Of a stretch of DNA of 53,359 nt, positions 32,042 to 40,982 are shown piece by piece. The notes under the pieces were generated by a model. It saw only the letters and a list, made by a program, of their open reading frames with translations, did no database searches and had not been told where the DNA came from. Origin of the DNA: an uncultured Candidatus Hydrogenedens sp. (GTDB lineage: Bacteria; Myxococcota; UBA4151); the NCBI GenBank assembly GCA_902574205.1, contig CACGMS010000004.1, positions 1-53,359 on the forward strand, in the 5' to 3' direction. Position 1 is the first letter of the stretch, and each line of letters begins with the position of its first letter. Position numbers and translations under genes: made by a program.

Positions 32042-32515
32042 ATGCACTATCTGTCTACCGCCTTCGTTGTGCTCCTTCTCGCTAGCCCGACTTTAGCTGA
32101 AGGGCTGGAGCCGTTTCCTGGGGTCGAGTACCGTCGCGTCAAAGCGTTCTATTTCAACGCCAAGATGGGTCGCCCTGAATGCATGACGCCGCTCAATAAA
32201 GATGGCTCGCTCTGCTCGTCGGTTGAAAGACCTGGCAAGCTGCTCTCGAACAAACAGACCACTCGCCTATTCAAAACACTGAACGAACCGACGTCCTTCA
32301 ACCAGTTCTTCGCCAAGTGCTTTATCCCGCATCACGCCTTTGTCCTCTATGACGCTAAAGGCAAAGCCGTCGCCCAAGTCTCAGTCTGCTTTGAGTGCAA
32401 CCGAGTCTCAATCGAACCCAGCCAGCCCAACAAGCGCTCACTGACGCAAGAGGGCCAGCGTCAACTTCAAACCTTATGCAAAGAGCTTGGGTTGAAAGCG
32501 TGCACCGGCTCTTAG
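32042..32515 (+). CDS. small secreted protein of unknown function
   Basis: From ATG 32042 the sequence begins with a signal peptide (MHYLSTAFVVLLLASPTLA). The mature part of about 140 residues has five Cys, including one in AQVSVCFECN, and a C-terminal QLQTLCKELGLKACTGS. Proteins of this type (YRRVKAFYFNA at the start) are common hypotheticals in this group; I do not know the function. The GTG at 32024 would add six residues and spoil the signal. Confidence 0.62.
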   Translation: MHYLSTAFVVLLLASPTLAEGLEPFPGVEYRRVKAFYFNAKMGRPECMTPLNKDGSLCSSVERPGKLLSNKQTTRLFKTLNEPTSFNQFFAKCFIPHHAFVLYDAKGKAVAQVSVCFECNRVSIEPSQPNKRSLTQEGQRQLQTLCKELGLKACTGS

Positions 32516-32711
32516 GCTGCTGCGCGCCTCTCGGTGGACTTGACTCGACTCCAGACATCTTCGCACATAGAGCGACAGATTCACGAAACGAGCAACCGTA
32601 GTGAAGAGGCGATGCGAAACACTAGCCGTACGAGTCGCTAAATAATTAAATTTTTATACATTTATCGCCGAGTTCAAGGACGAATTTGTCAATGGTATAC
32701 CGATCAACAAC

Positions 32712-33575
32712 ATGCGAACGCTAACTGATCACGAAATGAGTTCACAATGGACCCATCGTCCGACTCAAACGCACCACCGCATCCATATCGGCAGATTTAA
32801 GCGACCGGTTCTACTCGTATTCGGAATCGAAGGGTTGTTCCTGGCACTGAGTATAGCACTCAATGAACTGACCTATTTTATCGTGGGCGCAGCAGGAGTT
32901 CTTGGCGGCTACTTTCTTTGGGCGCGCACTCGTCGAGCCAAAGATGCGCGCACGAACCTCGAAGCCGTTCGACTTTTAGGCGCTGGCGAATTCGATAGAG
33001 CCATTCGACTGTTTGATGAACTGTGTCAATCTCCGGCTAATGGCAGTACCTTAGCCGTATTCCTCATGAACCGCGGCACGGCAAGCTTGTGTAAAGGTGA
33101 ATTTGAGGTCGCGTTGTCCATCTACCACGAGGTCCTTCGAGCCGAGCGCGGTATCGCCCGCGGTGTCTTTAAGCTGCACGGCGATATCTTTCGCGCTCGA
33201 TGCGCCGAAGGCCTCGCTGTGTATGGTGAACTGGACGCTGCAGAAGCGATGCTCGCCGTACACAAGACGCATGACGCACAAGCTCGGGCTGGAATGCAGC
33301 TCCTGGCACGTTCGGTCATCGCACTACGGCGAGGCGAACGACAGGCCGCTTGGACCCATTTGACCACGCACTGGGCGAGCGCTGAATCCATACAGACCGC
33401 CACTGAACTCAAAGCACTCCTGATCCTTCGTGCCTTTGCCGCCGACCACGCTGACCCCATCTGCAGTTCGATCACTACTCATGATCTCACGCGCAACCGC
33501 TGGCTAGGCACCCACTGGGTTGAAATGGCTGATTTTCTCAGCAACTTTGACTCCCACCAAACAGCGAAAGACTAA
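32712..33575 (+). CDS. membrane protein with TPR-like cytoplasmic or periplasmic domain
   Basis: Two hydrophobic segments (residues about 37-70: LLVFGIEGLFLALSIAL and FIVGAAGVLGGYFL) are followed by helical repeats with TPR features (RLLGAGEFDRAIRLFDELCQ, GTASLCKGEFEVALSIYHEVLRAE, AEGLAVYGELDAAEAMLAVH). It probably anchors a protein-interaction domain at the inner membrane. The start is uncertain, as no clear SD precedes ATG 32712 or the ATG at 32747. The stop overlaps the next start (TAATG), so both are translated together. An AT-rich stretch at 32640-32670 may hold the promoter. Confidence 0.68.
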   Translation: MRTLTDHEMSSQWTHRPTQTHHRIHIGRFKRPVLLVFGIEGLFLALSIALNELTYFIVGAAGVLGGYFLWARTRRAKDARTNLEAVRLLGAGEFDRAIRLFDELCQSPANGSTLAVFLMNRGTASLCKGEFEVALSIYHEVLRAERGIARGVFKLHGDIFRARCAEGLAVYGELDAAEAMLAVHKTHDAQARAGMQLLARSVIALRRGERQAAWTHLTTHWASAESIQTATELKALLILRAFAADHADPICSSITTHDLTRNRWLGTHWVEMADFLSNFDSHQTAKD

Positions 33576-34744
33576 TGAACAAAGGGATCATCAAAGCCAT
33601 CCTAGTTTTTCTGCTCATTTTCGTTACTGGCTTTGGCTTTGGCTTTGCGCAGCAATCCAGCGAACTCTTGATTGTCATGTGCATCGACCCGCCTGATGTG
33701 CCCGGCGAAGACATCATCGAGCCTGTCATTCCCATCCCTCCTGAGGTCTTTTGCACCTACCTGACAGCCATCCGAAAACCGGATCCAAACGCGCTGGAGA
33801 ACCAATCGCTGTCTCGATCCGCACGACACCAAACGCTGTTTGGCTTTACCCTCGCCGGTCACCGACCGAACAATCCGCGTAGCGCGGCGCTGATCGACGA
33901 CTTTATCGCCCGCGGTATCAACTGGGATGAACCCGCAGATGGAGCGCTCACGCCCTTGCACCTTGCGGTTTTGATTCGCTCTTTAGAGCTGACAAAGAAG
34001 TTCCTCGCCGCGGGCGCCAACCCCAGGACAAAAATCAAAGACCCCGTTCATCCTATGGACCAGCTTGACGCCTTTGACGTGGCGCGCCTGCTGCACTTTA
34101 ACAGCAAAGATCAGATGGAGCACGACGAAGTCGAAGCATGGATCGAACTTGAACAGATGCTCTGCGACGACCCTAAGGTCAACGCGCACGCAGCCAGCGA
34201 GCTCACGCCCGTCGCGATCGACTCAGCGACGCACCAGCTCGAAAGCGCCGACTATTTTGGCGACGATAACCCCTACCCAGCCGACAACTACGATATGCTC
34301 GCCAACGTGATTCAAGGGCCCTTGGGAGACCAAGACCAAGCCAGCATGGGCTTCGCCAGCGTCTGGAATTTTGAACGGGTTGAGGTGCCTTGCGCCGAAC
34401 CCAGCGACTCGCCGGGCAAAGCTTGCGCACGAGCGCCGTACCAAGCTGTTGCGCCCTCAAGGCTGGAGGTGCTGATCTCGACCCCTGCCCGTCCAATCGG
34501 CGTGGACGGGCCTCCACCCGAGGTCAAAGTCACCAAGTTACAGAGCCTACGCGATCGTCCTGGGCGTGAGGCTCGCCTCGTACGCCTTCGCTCAGTCACC
34601 GTGGAGCCCCTCGGCTCCGAGTACGCTGTGCGTGTCGTCGCTGAGTTTGTTCAAGGCTGCCACGGCGAGCGGTATAACGAGGACATCTTACTGACCCTGC
34701 GCGGCAACCAGCCCCAACGCGTGGTCGTCAAGCCCGCTGACTAA
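33575..34744 (+). CDS. exported or membrane-anchored ankyrin-repeat protein
   Basis: An N-terminal hydrophobic segment (residues 7-29) could be a signal anchor. Residues about 110-170 hold at least one clear ankyrin repeat (GALTPLHLAVLIRSLELTKKFLAAGANPRTKI). The C-terminal 150 residues form an unrecognised domain with several Cys. Ankyrin repeats mediate protein contacts. The start overlaps the TPR gene stop by one base, so the two probably work together. Confidence 0.7.
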   Translation: MNKGIIKAILVFLLIFVTGFGFGFAQQSSELLIVMCIDPPDVPGEDIIEPVIPIPPEVFCTYLTAIRKPDPNALENQSLSRSARHQTLFGFTLAGHRPNNPRSAALIDDFIARGINWDEPADGALTPLHLAVLIRSLELTKKFLAAGANPRTKIKDPVHPMDQLDAFDVARLLHFNSKDQMEHDEVEAWIELEQMLCDDPKVNAHAASELTPVAIDSATHQLESADYFGDDNPYPADNYDMLANVIQGPLGDQDQASMGFASVWNFERVEVPCAEPSDSPGKACARAPYQAVAPSRLEVLISTPARPIGVDGPPPEVKVTKLQSLRDRPGREARLVRLRSVTVEPLGSEYAVRVVAEFVQGCHGERYNEDILLTLRGNQPQRVVVKPAD

Positions 34745-34828
34745 CGCGATTTGATCGTCTCCAATGCAAACCGAGCGCAGGACTTCCTTTTGATCTATGC
34801 TGGCAAACGTAACGCCGATGGAAAGATC

Positions 34829-35821
34829 ATGAACATGTACCGCCTACTCACCTGCACGGTCTTGATCGCTTCATGCAGCCCTGAGACGACTAGTCCGAGC
34901 TTGAACGACACGGGCGTTCGAAACCTCGATATTGGCACGACACCAGCAGATGCTGTCGTTCCGCTCGCAGATGCCATGCCGCCCATAAGCGATGCAGCCG
35001 TTGAGATCACGGACACAGGACCCACGCCACAAGGCGATCGCCCCTTGGTGCGACGGGTGACTGATCACACCATCAATCAAGTGATCAATGGCGAAAATGT
35101 AGGGCGCTCGTTCCATATCATGGCACCCTCGAGGATCGACGAGAACGTCAACTACCCGGTGGTTTTTGCCTTTCACGGTAAAGGCGGTCAGGGGCGTAAC
35201 TTTGTCAGCTCTATGATTCCTTTTGTCGATGCAGGTCGCTTTATCGCCGTGTTACCCAATGGCATCGATCGGGGTTGGAACTTGGGTACAAGCCCTGCCC
35301 GTCCTGACGACCTCGCCTTTGTCGATTCCCTAATTGAATACCTGCGGCAGTTTCGAGGCATCAATCGTGAACGCATGTATGCTCTGGGGTTTTCTAACGG
35401 CGCCGGCTTAGTCCACCTGATCGCAGCCAACCGCCAGCACTTTCGCGCTCATGCTGCTATGGCAACAGCCCTTATTGAAGGCAATGAACCCGATGCTTAT
35501 GTTCATCGTGCTTCCTTCTTATCCGTACACGGAATGGATGACCCAGTCTGTCCTTACGAGGGCGGTCCAGGACGAGTTCGGCTGAACTTTTTAGCTGCCG
35601 AAGCGAGCGCTCAGCTCTGGGCGCGCCAGCTCGGATGTCCGCTCGAACCTTCCGAATCTGGCGAGACAGAAGAGGGCAATCGTCGATTTTTATGGTCACC
35701 CTGCGATGAGGGGCACCGAGTCTTGCATTACGGCGTAGCGGGCTCGGCACACAGCATACCGCGCTCAACCGAGGGCGGCTTGTACTCACTCATCGTCGAT
35801 TTCTTCGAAGCATCGCCCTGA
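34829..35821 (+). CDS. alpha/beta-hydrolase lipoprotein (PHB depolymerase / feruloyl esterase-like)
   Basis: The lipobox IASC follows a short signal peptide; a low-complexity DAxVPLADAMPP linker comes next. The catalytic domain shows FHGKGGQG (oxyanion loop), GFSNGAG (nucleophile Ser), an Asp in HGMDDPVCPY and a His in GSAHSIPRS, as in the esterase_PHB / LpqC-like group. It may cleave polyester or carbohydrate esters outside the cell. I prefer ATG 34829 or 34835 (GGAAAG upstream) over the upstream start at 34751. Its 3' end overlaps the convergent ChaN-like gene by 94 bp. Confidence 0.85.
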   Translation: MNMYRLLTCTVLIASCSPETTSPSLNDTGVRNLDIGTTPADAVVPLADAMPPISDAAVEITDTGPTPQGDRPLVRRVTDHTINQVINGENVGRSFHIMAPSRIDENVNYPVVFAFHGKGGQGRNFVSSMIPFVDAGRFIAVLPNGIDRGWNLGTSPARPDDLAFVDSLIEYLRQFRGINRERMYALGFSNGAGLVHLIAANRQHFRAHAAMATALIEGNEPDAYVHRASFLSVHGMDDPVCPYEGGPGRVRLNFLAAEASAQLWARQLGCPLEPSESGETEEGNRRFLWSPCDEGHRVLHYGVAGSAHSIPRSTEGGLYSLIVDFFEASP

Positions 35822-36849
35822 CACGCCCCTGACTTTGGCGTCGCCTCAAGCAGTGAAACACCGCGCTCCTTGAGCCGCATCTGTCGATACTTCTCTTTCA
35901 TCTTCTCCAACGCCTTTTTGTATTTCTCACAGGGGTCCTCGTCGTCGAGACGCGGGGTAAACCAGATATAATCGAAGCGCTCTGGAGCATAGTTTGCCGG
36001 ATTAGTCTGGTTCCTTTGGACTTCGATCAGGCCAATACTCAACGTCTTCTGCCGAAGGTGATTCGGCAGGCCGTAATCTCTTCGCACATGACCATTACCG
36101 GCAATGACCACCGCTCGACGCCCTGCTTGTTCTCGCTCGAGCGCTGACGTCATCTGCGACGCCATCCAATGATCTTTAAAAACCTGCGCCCCAACCATCA
36201 TATCGATCATAGCGCCGGCTGCGTTCCCGCAATGTCCTCGATCAATGTCCGCTCGTAGTTTAGCGACTCCTTGTTTCGGCAAACGACTAAGATACTTTGC
36301 GTTCTCCTCTGCAAACTTGTCAGGCTGCCGCGCACGGCTCATGAGGCGCTGACGAGACGGATGAATCGCCAGCGGCGTCATACGCAACCGATTGACCACA
36401 TCAAAAATAGGCCGATAAAGCTCAAAATTTGGCCAGCCGCTTTGCGCCCACTCACTGGCTTTCGCAATCTGATCAGCGCTCATCCCTGCAGTAACGCTGG
36501 ACTCGTCTTGCTCATCGAGCATCTCAAAGCCGACTAATGCTAAGGGGCCGACCTGCTCTAGAATCTGAGCTTGCAGTCGATGGTGGTCGGGATGGTCATG
36601 ACGCTCGCCCAACAGGACCACATCATGAGCTGCTAAGGCTCCGAATAGATCAGTCCTCCCGACAAAGTCGTTCGCTTGCCTCGACCAAATCTTACCCACC
36701 ATGGGGTGCTCGGCATCGAGACTTGCCTTCCATGCGTACATCATCCGTCGATCGTTATCGGGCTTCGAATGCTTTGGCGTGCTGGTGCACGCGTTCCAAA
36801 CGAGCGCAGACAGGCCGATCAATGATAGTCTATTGATTCTTAATCTCAC
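35728..36849 (-). CDS. ChaN-like haem-binding uptake family (Tiki superfamily) protein
   Basis: The core has VVLLGERHDHPDHHRLQAQILEQ (GExHD), GFEMLDEQ and the pair IAGNGHVRRDYGLP near residue 250, as in the ChaN / DUF399 family. ChaN of Campylobacter binds haem and is iron-regulated; related Tiki-like proteins may be metalloproteases. The N-terminus (IGLSALVWNAC) is a signal with a non-canonical lipobox. The last 120 residues are charged and specific to this protein. It is divergent from the heavy-metal exporter across a 330-bp region with a Fur box, which supports an iron role. GTG start with AGGAG. Confidence 0.8.
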   Translation of the reverse strand: MRLRINRLSLIGLSALVWNACTSTPKHSKPDNDRRMMYAWKASLDAEHPMVGKIWSRQANDFVGRTDLFGALAAHDVVLLGERHDHPDHHRLQAQILEQVGPLALVGFEMLDEQDESSVTAGMSADQIAKASEWAQSGWPNFELYRPIFDVVNRLRMTPLAIHPSRQRLMSRARQPDKFAEENAKYLSRLPKQGVAKLRADIDRGHCGNAAGAMIDMMVGAQVFKDHWMASQMTSALEREQAGRRAVVIAGNGHVRRDYGLPNHLRQKTLSIGLIEVQRNQTNPANYAPERFDYIWFTPRLDDEDPCEKYKKALEKMKEKYRQMRLKERGVSLLEATPKSGACQGDASKKSTMSEYKPPSVERGMLCAEPATP

Positions 36850-37137
36850 GTTGTACTCCTACCCACCGTAAGCAGATCATCATGCCCGACTCATTCGGTT
36901 GACCTCAAGGATATCGCATCCAAAGATCATAAACGCTATGGTCATATGGGTCGGTACGCCCAACAATCCAATACCGACGACGAAAACAGATCAGAAAACA
37001 CCGACATCACGCTTTACACACGGCAGGTCAGACCCTAGGTAGCTGATACAGATGTCTGGAACGAGTCCGCCGATGGAGTCTCACCCGCATACTGAAATCA
37101 CCTCCATATTTAACTTTACCCGAGTAAGCTTGCATTT
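36850..37137. other. intergenic region left of the Fur box
   Basis: No gene, RNA or clear hairpin found. It should hold the promoter of the ChaN-like gene; no well-matched -35/-10 pair stands out. Confidence 0.4.
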
Positions 37138-37156
37138 GATAATGAATATCATTATC
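37138..37156. promoter_or_regulatory. Fur box
   Basis: GATAATGAATATCATTATC matches 17 of 19 bases of the Fur consensus and is nearly palindromic. It lies 23 bp before the ATG of the exporter gene, so bound Fur would block initiation there; it may also act on the divergent ChaN-like gene. Confidence 0.85.
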
Positions 37157-37179
37157 GGTAATGCCGCAATGGACTGTTG

Positions 37180-38373
37180 ATGAAAAGCGTTTCTACAAAC
37201 ATTCGTAGCAGCCAGCGAACGAGGGCGAAAAACGCAACGTTCGCTCGGCCGAGCTTTGATCATCGGCGCCTTTTGTTCTTCGCCGCATTGGTGCTTTTAC
37301 TCGCGCTGACGGCGACGAGGGAAGCCACGATACAAGTGCTCGCTGATGCCTATTGGCAGGTCTCCTCCTATGTCGCTGCGACCATTTGCGTGGTGTATTG
37401 GCTGCAATCTAAATTCGCAAACACCTCACGATTTTCTGGGCTCATCGCCAACAATACACGATACCAGGTCGTTTTCGCCAGCCTCATGGGTACACTACCT
37501 GGCTGCGGCGGCGCAATTATCGTCATGACCCAGTTCGTCCAGGGGCGCCTGAGCTTTGGCGCGGTCGTGGCGGTACTCACAGCAACCATGGGTGACGCCG
37601 CTTTTCTTTTGCTTGCAGCTCAACCCAGCACCGGTTTCTTCGTGCTCGGGCTGTCGCTCGTAGCTGCACTCGTTTCCGGCTTAGTGGTCGATAAGATCCA
37701 TCGCCATGGCTTTATGATGCCGTCGATAGGCCCTGCTGAAGAACTTAACGAGACCCTGTCAGAAGAACCGCTGCAAACTGAAGCTCAGGGCTATTACTGG
37801 AAGCATGCCCTCCTACCCACCATGGTTGTTGCGGGCATGATTTCGTTTCAAACCGATATGGACGCGGTCTTTGGGTTTAGCGAAGGTACATTTGGATTAC
37901 TCGGCTGCAGCCTTGCATTGTTAGCGATGTTCCTTTGGGCAGTGGCGCCCTCCGGTCAAATCAACCTGGAGAAAATGAGCACCGACGATGTCCCGTTGTT
38001 TCAGCGGGTTGCGCATGAGACGAACACCGTGACGTGCTGGGTCATCCTCGCCTTTCTCGCATTTGAGCTCACCATCTTAGCGACCGGTTGGAACCTATCT
38101 AGTCTCTTCGTCGGCTTACCCGGCGTCGCCATCTTGGCTGCGGTTCTTATTGGCTGGATCCCGGGCTGCGGACCTCAGATTCTCACCACCACGCTTTATC
38201 TGAACGGTGCCATTCCCCTCTCCGCTCAGCTCGGCAATTCGATTAGCAACGATGGCGATGCGCTTTTCCCCGCGCTCGTCATGGCGCCAAAGGCTGCCAT
38301 CCTTGCGACGGCGTACAGCACCGTTCCCGCGCTTATCGTCGCTTACGGTTACGCCTTTCTCTTTGAGCTCTAA
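37180..38373 (+). CDS. predicted heavy-metal exporter of the ArsP_2 (10-11 TM) family
   Basis: A polytopic membrane protein of 397 residues with about ten helices. The signature elements of PF11449 are present twice, in the two halves: MGTLPGCGGAIIVMTQFVQGRLSFGAVVAVLTATMGDAAFLLLA and IGWIPGCGPQILTTTLYLNGAIPLSAQLGNSISNDGDALFPAL. Members are annotated as putative manganese or heavy-metal exporters. The Fur box suggests export of Fe2+ or Mn2+, or a response to iron; if Fur represses it, low iron would raise expression, odd for an iron exporter. ATG 37180 is the start. The next gene is 26 bp away. Confidence 0.85.
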   Translation: MKSVSTNIRSSQRTRAKNATFARPSFDHRRLLFFAALVLLLALTATREATIQVLADAYWQVSSYVAATICVVYWLQSKFANTSRFSGLIANNTRYQVVFASLMGTLPGCGGAIIVMTQFVQGRLSFGAVVAVLTATMGDAAFLLLAAQPSTGFFVLGLSLVAALVSGLVVDKIHRHGFMMPSIGPAEELNETLSEEPLQTEAQGYYWKHALLPTMVVAGMISFQTDMDAVFGFSEGTFGLLGCSLALLAMFLWAVAPSGQINLEKMSTDDVPLFQRVAHETNTVTCWVILAFLAFELTILATGWNLSSLFVGLPGVAILAAVLIGWIPGCGPQILTTTLYLNGAIPLSAQLGNSISNDGDALFPALVMAPKAAILATAYSTVPALIVAYGYAFLFEL

Positions 38374-38399
38374 AGTAACGACAGATCGGAAACAGGCTC

Positions 38400-38816
38400 G
38401 TGAACACTCCCAACGAATTTCGATTCCTTGGTCTCAACATGGTCAAGCTGACCATCGGCTATGGCTTGCTGCTTATTGTTTGGGCGGCTCTATTCTCGAT
38501 CGGCAGCAAGTCGTTCACTTCATGGATTCCTTCATTTATTGGACTGCCCATTTTGCTCGCAGGCGTCCTCACACACCAGCTACCCGCCAAGCGTAAACTC
38601 TTCATGCACGTTGCCGTTGTCTTCGGTCTCCTGGCGTTCTTGGGTGGGTTTCGCTTCTTCTCGGGTCTCAGTTCAGACGCGGGATTGTTTGCCAAGCCCA
38701 AAGCGGCAAGCTCTCAGTTAATGCTTTTGGTCACGGGTGGTGTGTATACCGTCGCCTGCGTGCGCTCGTTCATTTGGGCGCGTAAAAATGCTGGTCAAGC
38801 TGTAGCGTCCGATTAG
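38400..38816 (+). CDS. small four-helix membrane protein
   Basis: About 138 residues with four hydrophobic segments: LTIGYGLLLIVWAALFSIG, IPSFIGLPILLAGVLTHQL, LFMHVAVVFGLLAFLGGF, LMLLVTGGVYTVACVRSFIWA. The function is unknown; small proteins of this type occur next to Fur-regulated metal genes in other bacteria, which I infer only from context. It probably shares the exporter transcript. GTG 38400 has a weak SD; ATG 38439 is a possible shorter start. Confidence 0.68.
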   Translation: MNTPNEFRFLGLNMVKLTIGYGLLLIVWAALFSIGSKSFTSWIPSFIGLPILLAGVLTHQLPAKRKLFMHVAVVFGLLAFLGGFRFFSGLSSDAGLFAKPKAASSQLMLLVTGGVYTVACVRSFIWARKNAGQAVASD

Positions 38817-38950
38817 ACCAATTGGGCGAGGCGACGACACCTGTGAGCTAGGTTGCGAGTTAGCGGCCTGAGGTGCCCATTCGCTTTTGCTCATCGTGCG
38901 CTTGGAATAGCGGTCATCTAGGATTAAGTTCCCCTAGAAAAGAGGTCTTG

Positions 38951-39532
38951 ATGACGACGTCTCAGCTAAACCTTCGCAGCTATCTTCGCTTGGCACGCAC
39001 CCTTTCGCTCGGTTTTCTGCTCGCTTGTGCGCAGGCCACGTCATTCTCAACCACCGTCGAAGCTCAAACCGAAATTGAGGGTGGCGGGCTCCTTGAGCAG
39101 CTCGCTGGTGATATGGGCTTTGACAGCTTTATCGCTTTTGATGTGACCGCGAATGAGCAGTTTGCTAACCAGGGCGTTGAGCGTCACCAAATCGATTCTG
39201 TTCGCCTGACCGCGCTCCGTCTAAGGGCCTCGGCTGGTGACTTTACCTTCTTGGACCGGCTTGAGTTTTTTGTCGAAGCAGAAGGGCAAGAGCGTGTTCG
39301 GATTGCCCACGGGGGGCCCTTCCCGGCGGGTCAGTCAGCGATTGAACTGGCGCTCGATGATGTCGACCTCGCGCCCTATGCCGCTGCCCCTGCTATGGAC
39401 CTGAAGACCGTAGTTCAAGGGCGCCGACCAGACCAAGATATAACGATTGATGCGGGGGTTGATTTCTTGATCGATGTCAACGTCAGCGGAGCAATCTGTG
39501 GTGCCGTCGAAGACACTCAAGAAGACAGTTAA
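38951..39532 (+). CDS. secreted or lipid-anchored protein of unknown function
   Basis: ATG 38951 with AGAGG upstream gives a signal region (LRLARTLSLGFLLAC) with a Cys that may be lipidated. The mature domain of about 165 residues is beta-rich (FDVTANEQFANQG, DSVRLTALRLRASAGDFTFLDRLEFFVEAEGQERVRIA, IELALDDVDLAPY) like the deltaproteobacterial proteins with a late-embryogenesis-like or immunoglobulin-like fold. I do not assign a family. Its stop overlaps that of the convergent gene. Confidence 0.65.
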   Translation: MTTSQLNLRSYLRLARTLSLGFLLACAQATSFSTTVEAQTEIEGGGLLEQLAGDMGFDSFIAFDVTANEQFANQGVERHQIDSVRLTALRLRASAGDFTFLDRLEFFVEAEGQERVRIAHGGPFPAGQSAIELALDDVDLAPYAAAPAMDLKTVVQGRRPDQDITIDAGVDFLIDVNVSGAICGAVEDTQEDS

Positions 39533-40860
39533 CGGGTAGCATCTGCCTCCGACAGTTGGCGCACGTGGTTGAGGACGCGAGTGTGAATTCTACCAATGAT
39601 CACATCGCTAAAACGTTTCCAGTACAGTTGCGGTGCCATATCCAGAGAATACCATGTGGTTCCAACCAGCCGCGTTTTGTTCCCGGGAAGTCGCTCAAGC
39701 CGAAACGCTCCTCGACGACTCTTCATTGAACCCGCGAGATGAGGGGCGTGCACATGCTGATAAGGGCTCCACTCATGCATGGGCGGCGGCTGTTTGGTGA
39801 CGTCAAAAGCGAGATGATGAGGAGGGTTCCAAACCGTAATCGGTTCAACGAATGCACCGGTCGTGAATTCGCAATGCCGCACCGCACCCACACCCTCACC
39901 ATCGATACGGGCACGAACCGGGCAGGCAATTCCTGTCTTCATTAACCAATCACTCGGAGGCGGCAGATCGGGAAAGCTAACCACCCGCTCCCAGACCACT
40001 TCAGGCGGTGCGTCAACCACCACCTCCGTTACCGCGCTGTGGACCACATCATCGAGCCCTTGACCTGGCATCGCCATCGTCAAAGGTAGCGCAAAAAATA
40101 GGCTAGCGACCGCGCCGCCCGATTGCGCCTGCGCCATACTTCGACCGACCAGCGCGCCCATCGCTGCAAGCACCGCAGCGAGCGGCGCCGCCATCAGCAA
40201 ACAGATCCCGCCCTCAAGGGCTAACAACACCATCGTACCGCCGCACAACCCGAGCCCAAGCAGCGCGATGCCTACGCTTCGCTTAATACTCGCCTCCCCG
40301 CTTTGTGCCACCAGGTACGCGCTGACCACGCCCATGACGAAGGGCGTACCAGCGAACAGCGCCGAGCCATACTCCTCCAAACCAAAGACGCTGACGAGCA
40401 GCGCCACTAAACCGGTCACAATACCAGCCGCTAACGCCTTGAGCGCTTGCGGTAGAGCCGCAGGCAACTGGTCGCCTCTACGCATCTCTTGAGCCTGGCG
40501 CGTCGGTGCTGCGCACAACGCCACGATCATCAACCAGTTGATCAACGGCACAAAGAACAAGAGACCGACCCAAGGTGAGAGTCCGGCGTTGCGAGCACGC
40601 CTGATGCTCATGCTGACCCCAACCCAGACGAAGGGAAGGCTGAACAGCGCCATCACTAAGAAACTCAGTTTCGCGTTACTGATCCCATCGAGACGCCACG
40701 CCAGCGATGGGCTCAGATAGGTCCACGGCGCCATCAATTGAGCGGTATCGAGGTACAAAACAAGCGAATCAAGAGCGTACTTGACGAGCAACAAGCCGAT
40801 CCCGTGCTTTACGTACTGCGCACGACCTACCGCCACGCGTCCAAACCATAACTGAGTCAC
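39529..40860 (-). CDS. DUF805-like membrane domain fused to SRPBCC domain
   Basis: Residues 1-125 match DUF805 (FGRVAVGRAQYVKHGIGLLL, SIRRARNAGLSPWVGLLFFVPLINWLMIVAL). Further membrane helices follow (about 135-260: TGLVALLVSVFGLEEYG, SVGIALLGLGLCGGTMVLL and others). The last 175 residues form a polyketide-cyclase/START-like (SRPBCC) domain (VVDAPPEVVWERVVSFPDL, then FRLERLPGNKTRLVGTTWYSLDMAP). SRPBCC domains bind hydrophobic ligands. The combination is unusual to me; a lipid or membrane-stress role is a guess. GTG start with GAGGAGAG. Confidence 0.8.
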   Translation of the reverse strand: MTQLWFGRVAVGRAQYVKHGIGLLLVKYALDSLVLYLDTAQLMAPWTYLSPSLAWRLDGISNAKLSFLVMALFSLPFVWVGVSMSIRRARNAGLSPWVGLLFFVPLINWLMIVALCAAPTRQAQEMRRGDQLPAALPQALKALAAGIVTGLVALLVSVFGLEEYGSALFAGTPFVMGVVSAYLVAQSGEASIKRSVGIALLGLGLCGGTMVLLALEGGICLLMAAPLAAVLAAMGALVGRSMAQAQSGGAVASLFFALPLTMAMPGQGLDDVVHSAVTEVVVDAPPEVVWERVVSFPDLPPPSDWLMKTGIACPVRARIDGEGVGAVRHCEFTTGAFVEPITVWNPPHHLAFDVTKQPPPMHEWSPYQHVHAPHLAGSMKSRRGAFRLERLPGNKTRLVGTTWYSLDMAPQLYWKRFSDVIIGRIHTRVLNHVRQLSEADATR

Positions 40861-40982
40861 AAACGCTCTCCTCGCTGAAAGACCCTCTCGCTAGTTGCTG
40901 TCGCCGACAAGGGACGACGTGGTCTCGAGGTAGAAACCGAAGGCAGCTTGCCAATCCGTTTGACCGCGCCTAGCTCCAAGAC

